From Vallitalea okinawensis (GTDB taxonomy: Bacteria > Bacillota > Clostridia > Lachnospirales > PQDH01), in NCBI RefSeq assembly GCF_002964605.1, contig NZ_PQDH01000010.1:1-64000 (forward strand): DNA of 64,000 nt. Direction: 5' to 3'. The position numbers and the translations under genes are program-made. Shown one piece after another: positions 59,079-64,000 of the stretch (the first letter of the stretch is position 1; every line of letters begins with the position of its first letter). The notes below the pieces were generated by a model that searched no databases, had not been told where the DNA came from, and was given only the letters and a program-made list of their open reading frames with translations.

Positions 59079-60152
59079 ATGAATAATAATTTTGTTGAAG
59101 CCTACAGAAATGCTACATATAAATTAGATGGCCATGGAACATATCAGGTTAAGATCTTAAAGGATGCTTTGAATACCATCGATTCAGATACCAAGATAGA
59201 TTTTTACGGAACGGGACCTATGATTAATGATTTTGAAGATAAGATGGCAGATTTGTTAGGAAAAGAGAAAGCGGTATTTTTCCCTAGCGGAACCATGGCT
59301 CAACAGATAGCTCTGAGGATGTGGTGTGATAAAAAGAAAATATATCGAGTAGCTTATCATCCACTATGTCATCTAGAAATTTATGAAGAAGATGGTTTAA
59401 AAGAGTTGCATCACATTGAGACAGTACTCTTAGGAGAAGAAGATCGTTTATTTACCATCCATGACTTAAAAGAGATGAATAATGCTATATCAACCCTACT
59501 CATTGAGTTACCTCAAAGGGGGATAGGTGGGCAGTTACCTACATGGCAAGAATTAAAAGAAATAACAGACTACTGTAAAGTTAAGGGGATAAGAACACAT
59601 CTTGATGGTGCTAGGTTATGGGAGACTATGCCTTACTATGAAAAAGAGCTAAAAGAAATATGTCAACTCTTTGATAGTGTCTATGTCTCTTTTTATAAGG
59701 GAATAGGTGGTGTAGCAGGGGCTATTTTAGCTGGTCCAGAGAGCTTTATGGAAGAGTCAAAGATATGGAAAAGACGACACGGTGGTGATCTAATAAGTCT
59801 CTATCCTTACATAGTTAGTGCTGAGTACTATTTGGATAAGAGATTAGATAAAATGTCTATTTATTACGAGCAAGCCAGAGAGTTAGCTCAATACTTTAAT
59901 AAACTTAATAAGGCATATACTGAACCAGAAGTACCTGTATCGAATATGTTTCATGTATACTTTCATGACCATAAGAATAAAGTAGAAGAAACACTAAGTA
60001 ACGTCATGGAGAAATATAGCCTTGGCATTACACCCTACTTGATAGAAGTAGAGGGTGGTTGTAAGTTTGAATTGAATATAGGAGATAACTATAGTGAAAT
60101 ACCTAAGGAAAGATTAAATAATTGCTTTTCTGATTTAAATAAGGAATTATAA
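59079..60152 (+). CDS. Threonine aldolase-like PLP enzyme
   Basis: This 357-residue protein is a fold-type I PLP enzyme of the beta-eliminating lyase/threonine aldolase group. FYGTGPMINDFEDKMADLLGKEKAVFFPSGTMAQ positions the cofactor, HLDGARLW supplies the Asp and Arg, and SFYKGIGGVAGAIL holds the Schiff-base lysine. The order matches low-specificity L-threonine aldolases (LtaE), which split threonine to glycine and acetaldehyde. Sequence alone does not exclude another beta-hydroxy amino acid. Confidence 0.85.
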   Translation: MNNNFVEAYRNATYKLDGHGTYQVKILKDALNTIDSDTKIDFYGTGPMINDFEDKMADLLGKEKAVFFPSGTMAQQIALRMWCDKKKIYRVAYHPLCHLEIYEEDGLKELHHIETVLLGEEDRLFTIHDLKEMNNAISTLLIELPQRGIGGQLPTWQELKEITDYCKVKGIRTHLDGARLWETMPYYEKELKEICQLFDSVYVSFYKGIGGVAGAILAGPESFMEESKIWKRRHGGDLISLYPYIVSAEYYLDKRLDKMSIYYEQARELAQYFNKLNKAYTEPEVPVSNMFHVYFHDHKNKVEETLSNVMEKYSLGITPYLIEVEGGCKFELNIGDNYSEIPKERLNNCFSDLNKEL

Positions 60153-60160
60153 GAACTGAA

Positions 60161-60205
60161 AAAGCCCCTAATTCTTTATCATTATTAGAGAATTTAGGGC
60201 TTTAA
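60161..60205. terminator. Bidirectional terminator
   Basis: AAAGCCCCTAATTCT pairs with AGAATTTAGGGCTTT around 13 nt (one bulge). Confidence 0.8.
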
Positions 60206-60211
60206 TTAACA

Positions 60212-60844
60212 TTATACTCCAAATGATTCAACTTTATATCTAAGAACTGTCTTCAGATTTTCAGTGTTAGCTTTTCTTGGATCTGATAAATATATCTCAC
60301 GATGCTTCATAGAAGCTCTTTTTAGGTTATTATTCTTACAGTATTCATTCATTAATTCGAAACTTGACGGTTCATCATCATAGCTTCCTAAATGTAACAT
60401 TTGCACACAGCTTCCCTCAGTTATTGTTTTGAATTCTACTTGATCTAAGAGAAAATGTGGTTTTTTCTTTTGAGTTAATTGAATGATTTGATTTGCCAAA
60501 TCTAGTGTTACAAAGCTTGGCTGCCTGATCATCAACTCATAAGCAAGGTTAGACTTATCCACAACGCCTGGTACATATTTGGATTTATCGGCTAGATCCC
60601 ATACACCTTCAAGGGGATAGACTAAGTATTCATAATATCCTGTAGGGGGAGAATCCCATTTATATGACATTCTAGCTCCATAGGATAAAGAATAAAGTAC
60701 TGCTATATAGTCTTTGAAAACCTCCTCATTGGGGTTACTTTGCCCTTTGATGGTGAAGTAATTGAAGGCAGGAACCTTAATTAATGCAGGTTGCTTCTTA
60801 GGTAGATAGATTTCTTTTTCTAGCTTTCTCCATTCTTTTTTCAT
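60212..60844 (-). CDS. GyrI-like small-molecule-binding protein
   Basis: From ATG 60844 (GAGGAGA on the minus strand; the frame is open to 60907) this is 210 residues resembling stand-alone GyrI-like domains: WRKLEKEIYLPKKQPALIKVPAFNYFTIKGQSNPNEEVFKDYIAVLYSLSY, YYEYLVYPLEGVWDL and CVQMLHLGSYDDEP. The fold binds drugs or hydrophobic ligands, and some members are hydrolases of cyclic peptides. A perfect operator (60887-60910) lies 42 bp upstream of the start, so expression is probably drug-regulated by a separate repressor. Confidence 0.75.
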   Translation of the reverse strand: MKKEWRKLEKEIYLPKKQPALIKVPAFNYFTIKGQSNPNEEVFKDYIAVLYSLSYGARMSYKWDSPPTGYYEYLVYPLEGVWDLADKSKYVPGVVDKSNLAYELMIRQPSFVTLDLANQIIQLTQKKKPHFLLDQVEFKTITEGSCVQMLHLGSYDDEPSSFELMNEYCKNNNLKRASMKHREIYLSDPRKANTENLKTVLRYKVESFGV

Positions 60845-60886
60845 AATATATCTCCTCACTTCCATTATTAATAGTATACCCAATCC

Positions 60887-60910
60887 AATATGACAGCAGT
60901 GTGTCATATT
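60887..60910. promoter_or_regulatory. Perfect 24-bp palindrome before the GyrI-like gene
   Basis: AATATGACA and TGTCATATT are perfect arms around GCAGTG. No regulator gene is adjacent. The inner word ATGACA/TGTCAT is a common repressor half-site form. Confidence 0.7.
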
Positions 60911-61049
60911 ACCAACAATTTTTCTTTATGTTAGATATAAAAGTATGAAATTTTAGTAATTATGAGCTATCTATGATTCGATATAATATTTATAACAATT
61001 ATAGCTTTAGTATAGAACACTGCGAATGAGGGGTAAAGGAGGTGTTGAG

Positions 61050-61439
61050 GTGGTTATCAAAGACATAAAGGGGATGTATTCGATTGAAGTTGATAGTGAA
61101 AGAAAAGTTGTTAAGGAAAAGCAAGTAGGTCTATGGCTTAAAGAAGATGTCGATAGATTTCATCAGGACTATATGAATAAAGTGATACCTCAACTAGAAG
61201 GTGCTAATGGCTGGGCTAATATTTGTGATCTAAGGGATTATAAAACCTCTGATGTAGTTGACGTACTAAGGGACCATATACAATGGAAGGTACAACATGG
61301 TTTACAAAAAGCGGCTATAATCGTTGATAACCCAATTAAAACCATGCAAATGATGAGAATTGGTGGAGCTGCAATGGAACCTATGTCATTTACTTCCGAA
61401 GAAGAAGCCAGCAAATGGTTAAGTAAGCATGGATTTTAA
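61050..61439 (+). CDS. STAS/SpoIIAA-like hypothetical protein
   Basis: This 129-residue protein starts at GTG 61050, 7 bases after AAAGGAGG (61035-61042); the ATG at 61026 lies upstream of that site. The alternation MYSIEVDSERKVVKEKQVGLWLKEDVDRFHQDYMNKVIPQL...ANICDLRDYKTSDVVDVLRDHIQWKVQHGLQKAAIIVDN resembles single-domain STAS-like proteins that bind hydrophobic ligands or partner proteins. No phosphorylatable serine of the SpoIIAA type is certain. Function is unknown. Confidence 0.55.
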   Translation: MVIKDIKGMYSIEVDSERKVVKEKQVGLWLKEDVDRFHQDYMNKVIPQLEGANGWANICDLRDYKTSDVVDVLRDHIQWKVQHGLQKAAIIVDNPIKTMQMMRIGGAAMEPMSFTSEEEASKWLSKHGF

Positions 61440-61455
61440 TGATACCAATTAAATC

Positions 61456-61493
61456 ACCCTCCAACTAGCAATAAATGATGCTTGTTGGAGGGT
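61456..61493. terminator. Convergent terminator
   Basis: ACCCTCCAAC pairs with GTTGGAGGGT, with inner TAGCA/TGCTT pairing. It serves the genes converging at 61439 and 61524. Confidence 0.75.
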
Positions 61494-61523
61494 AATTTAA
61501 CGTAACTAATTTTGCACTCTATT

Positions 61524-63491
61524 TTATAGCCTAAATTTCTGTATAACATTTTGAAGATCATTAGATAGATCTGCTAGTTGTTGGGCTGATGTAGAGATTT
61601 CGTTAATTGTAGCACTTTGCTCTTCCGTTGAAGCAGCTGCTTCCTCAGTTCCAGCCGCACTTTCTTCTGTGATACTTGCAACGTTTTCGATAGTCTGACC
61701 TACAGAAATTGAATTATTCGTTAGTAGTTTTGAAGCCTCAGTCACTCGACCTATATTCGTTGATACCAATTGGACAGCTTCAAGAATATCTCTAAATGCA
61801 TTTTCAGTTTCAAGGGCAGCTTTGTTTTGATCAGTAACAATGGATTTAGCTAAGTCCATTTCTTTAACAGCTTGATCTACACCACTTTTTATGTCGAGTA
61901 TAAGACCGTTAATATCTTGAGTAGCAGTACTAGCCTGCTCAGCTAATGTTCTTACTTCCTCAGCAACAACGGCAAATCCTTTTCCTTGTTCGCCTGCACG
62001 GGCGGCTTCTATAGCAGCATTAAGTGCTAATAAGTTTGTCTGTTCTGCTATACTGCTTATTAGATCAATAATTTGACCAATTTTTTGTGAGTTCTCTGCT
62101 AACCCATTGATAACAGTGCTTACATTCTTAGCAGCTGCATTGTTTTCTTCCATTTTGCTTTTTTGATAAATGAGCATTTCCATTCCCTGATCAACAGTAT
62201 CTTTAGTTTTTTCAGTAACTCTTGCAGCATCTTGAGCATTCTCTGATATCTGCGAAATACTCTCTACTAGATCATTAACCATGCCGCTGCCTTCTTGTGT
62301 AGATCTGGCTTGTTCACTGGCACCTTCAGCTAGATCAGATATAGTCATTGCCACTTGCTCAGAAACTTTACCAGCCTCTACGGATGAAGACAACATTTCT
62401 TGTGATGCGGATGCTACTGTTGTACCCATATCACTTACTTCACCCAAAAGCGTTTTCATATTGTCTACCATTGTGTTAAAGTTGTCTGCAAGTAAACCAA
62501 TTTCATCATTACTCTTAATATCAACTGTTACTGTAAGGTTCCCTGCCGCAACGTCTTTAGTAATGTTAGTCATCTTTTTTAATGGTTGAATGGATTTTGA
62601 GATCAATAAGTAGATAGCAACAGATATTAAAAGTACAGTAAGAGATGCAATGAACAGGATTAAATTTCTAAACTGATCAATATCTTCTGTTAATTCATCA
62701 TAGTAAGCTGACATTGCAATGGACCAGCCCGTAGAGGGAATCGGTGCATAAGAAGCAATTTTCTCCTTACCTTCAAAAGTATAGTCATCAGAGTCTATTT
62801 CACGATTAACCATTTTCGTTGTGATGTCAACAAGACTTTTACTCTCGTGATCTAAAAAATTTGCTTGGAATATCAAGTCTTCATTAGGATGAGCCATTAC
62901 TAAGCCATTTTGATCAATCATATATGCGTAACCAGTAGTACCTAATTTTTCTGTATTAACAACATCTGTAATTAAGGATAAATTAACCGTCCCACCGATG
63001 AGACCTACCACATTACCACTATTATTTGTAATCGGTCCGGCAATAACGATGATTGGATTACCAGTTGCCTTAGAGATCACTGGGTCAGAGATTACGGTTT
63101 CGCCATTCATGACTTTTGGAAAATAAGCTCTTTCCTTAATATTGCCACCACTTCCGGTAGTACTTAAGAAATCTCCACTTTTATCACTCATAATAATTGA
63201 TTCAAAATCATTAAATAATTCACTATTTTTTGATATATAATCCTTAACGTCTTTAAAACTCTGCCCTTGAACAGCATCGGTTGTAGAAAGTACATCAATC
63301 TTAGATATTGCTTTTTGAAGCCAGCTATCTGTAGACACAACTAATTTTAGTACCTTGTTTTCTGTAATTTCTTTGATGTCATCGATAAGTATTTCTTGAG
63401 CTTTAAAGAAAGATACACTGGTAAGAACAGATATGCCTAATACGGCAACTAATAACACTGGAATCATAATTTTCTGTTTCAAGCTTCTCAT
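61524..63491 (-). CDS. Methyl-accepting chemotaxis protein (dCache)
   Basis: This 655-residue chemoreceptor has an N-terminal membrane helix (about 8-28), a large extracytoplasmic dCache-type sensing domain (about 35-270: [33 protein letters not shown]...[19 protein letters not shown]), a second helix (about 275-297), a HAMP domain, and the long cytoplasmic coiled coil with the conserved hairpin tip [39 protein letters not shown]-terminal [25 protein letters not shown] methylation region is present. It signals to the CheA/CheW array; the ligand is not known. It is monocistronic. Confidence 0.95.
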   Translation of the reverse strand: MRSLKQKIMIPVLLVAVLGISVLTSVSFFKAQEILIDDIKEITENKVLKLVVSTDSWLQKAISKIDVLSTTDAVQGQSFKDVKDYISKNSELFNDFESIIMSDKSGDFLSTTGSGGNIKERAYFPKVMNGETVISDPVISKATGNPIIVIAGPITNNSGNVVGLIGGTVNLSLITDVVNTEKLGTTGYAYMIDQNGLVMAHPNEDLIFQANFLDHESKSLVDITTKMVNREIDSDDYTFEGKEKIASYAPIPSTGWSIAMSAYYDELTEDIDQFRNLILFIASLTVLLISVAIYLLISKSIQPLKKMTNITKDVAAGNLTVTVDIKSNDEIGLLADNFNTMVDNMKTLLGEVSDMGTTVASASQEMLSSSVEAGKVSEQVAMTISDLAEGASEQARSTQEGSGMVNDLVESISQISENAQDAARVTEKTKDTVDQGMEMLIYQKSKMEENNAAAKNVSTVINGLAENSQKIGQIIDLISSIAEQTNLLALNAAIEAARAGEQGKGFAVVAEEVRTLAEQASTATQDINGLILDIKSGVDQAVKEMDLAKSIVTDQNKAALETENAFRDILEAVQLVSTNIGRVTEASKLLTNNSISVGQTIENVASITEESAAGTEEAAASTEEQSATINEISTSAQQLADLSNDLQNVIQKFRL

Positions 63492-63987
63492 GATTAGCCT
63501 CCTTAAATTTTTTTCTTTACCATGTTCTTAGACTTTTTGTCAAATTGTTAGCAATCAATAAATCTTATAATTTGACATATTAAAGCATAATATAGTTATT
63601 CAGATACCTATTAATATATATATTATAATATTTCGACAATCAAAGTAATAATCATTAAAGGATTTTAAATTTTTTTGATAAAAGATTGAAATTTATACAG
63701 AGTCGTGTCAGGATTTTGTATTATATAGGGGATGCAGAGACCAAAAAAGAAAATGGAAATAAATTTATTTAATAATATTTTATAAAAATGGTTGATTTTT
63801 GAAATAGTAACGTGTATAATATATAATACGCTTTGAATAAATAGTAAAAATGAGTTAGTTATTGATTTTGATTTAAGCAATTATAAACTGATTATTAAAT
63901 GATTAGATAGATCAATTGTATTTTCAAAATTTCTAAAGTAATTTTTCTAGGAACTCAAGGTAATATTATTTTTTGGAGGTCATTATA
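63492..63987. other. AT-rich intergenic region before the last gene
   Basis: No gene or clear RNA is visible here. It must contain the divergent promoters of the chemoreceptor and the next gene. No sigma-D (TAAA-N15-GCCGATAA) match was obvious by eye. Confidence 0.4.
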
Positions 63988-64000
63988 ATGACAAATGGTA
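63988..64000 (+). CDS. Start of a further gene, cut by the window end
   Basis: ATG 63988 follows TTTTGGAGGT by 8 bases, a strong ribosome site. Only the first codons (MTNG) are inside the window, so nothing can be said of its product. Confidence 0.5.

Overview
The window is AT-rich DNA from a low-GC, anaerobic, probably spore-forming Clostridia. This is inferred from Firmicutes-type Shine-Dalgarno sites, a spore-coat-type multicopper oxidase, a RimK/YheC-YheD-type protein, DUF3243-, DUF3881- and DUF4489-like proteins, and anaerobic cobinamide genes. I would place it near Lachnospirales, but the sequence does not name a genus.

Layout. 1-21.3 kb is mostly ordinary chromosome: a cytidine-deaminase-like protein, a nuclease-like protein, a GNAT enzyme, a gene-poor structured stretch (2.2-3.3 kb), truA, a DnaQ-like exonuclease, trmB, a CPBP protease, trxA, an AI-2E-type exporter, a three-gene ABC uptake operon, a DivIVA-like protein, a two-gene unit with a contractile-injection-associated protein, the cobU-cobQ-cbiB operon, a HAD phosphatase and a DUF3881-like protein. 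It ends at tRNA-Arg(CCU), 21318-21390.

21.39-47.43 kb is a tandem array of integrated elements at the 3' end of that tRNA gene. The anticodon-loop-to-3'-end segment recurs at 43510-43551 and 47392-47432. The two recurrences are each embedded in a roughly 340-bp repeat (right end + core + left end). Element 1 (22 kb) carries Mrr, a protein joining a type I target-recognition domain to a HEPN-like domain, a fused HsdM-HsdS, HsdR, DUF1643, GRAM, MORN/stalk, RadC-like and DUF960 proteins. It also has a plasmid-like replication and regulation block (RepL-like, ArgR-like, an ATPase with iterons), a small HTH excisionase, a tyrosine integrase, and an uncharacterised two-gene module next to the right end. 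No relaxase or conjugation genes are visible. Element 2 (3.9 kb) has no integrase and holds a TetR regulator, hypB, hypA and a ferredoxin-domain protein, so it resembles a cis-mobilizable element. A further left end follows at 47433-47562.

47.6-64 kb is chromosome or a third unit, then chromosome: a MarR regulator with three matching operators and a DUF1330 protein, an SRPBCC protein, a CotA-like oxidase, a double ATP-grasp protein, an SDR enzyme, a MerR regulator with a 19-bp-spacer promoter before two flavodoxin-like proteins, a Crp/Fnr regulator, a YjjG-like HAD enzyme, a threonine-aldolase-like enzyme, a GyrI-like protein behind a perfect palindrome, and a chemoreceptor.

The strongest leads for undescribed biology are the attachment-site array with its integrase-less hypAB cassette, the TRD-HEPN fusion beside a type I restriction system, the two-gene module at 41.5-43.3 kb, and the ArgR-like regulator lacking the arginine-binding aspartates. 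All functions are read from sequence by eye. No database search was run.
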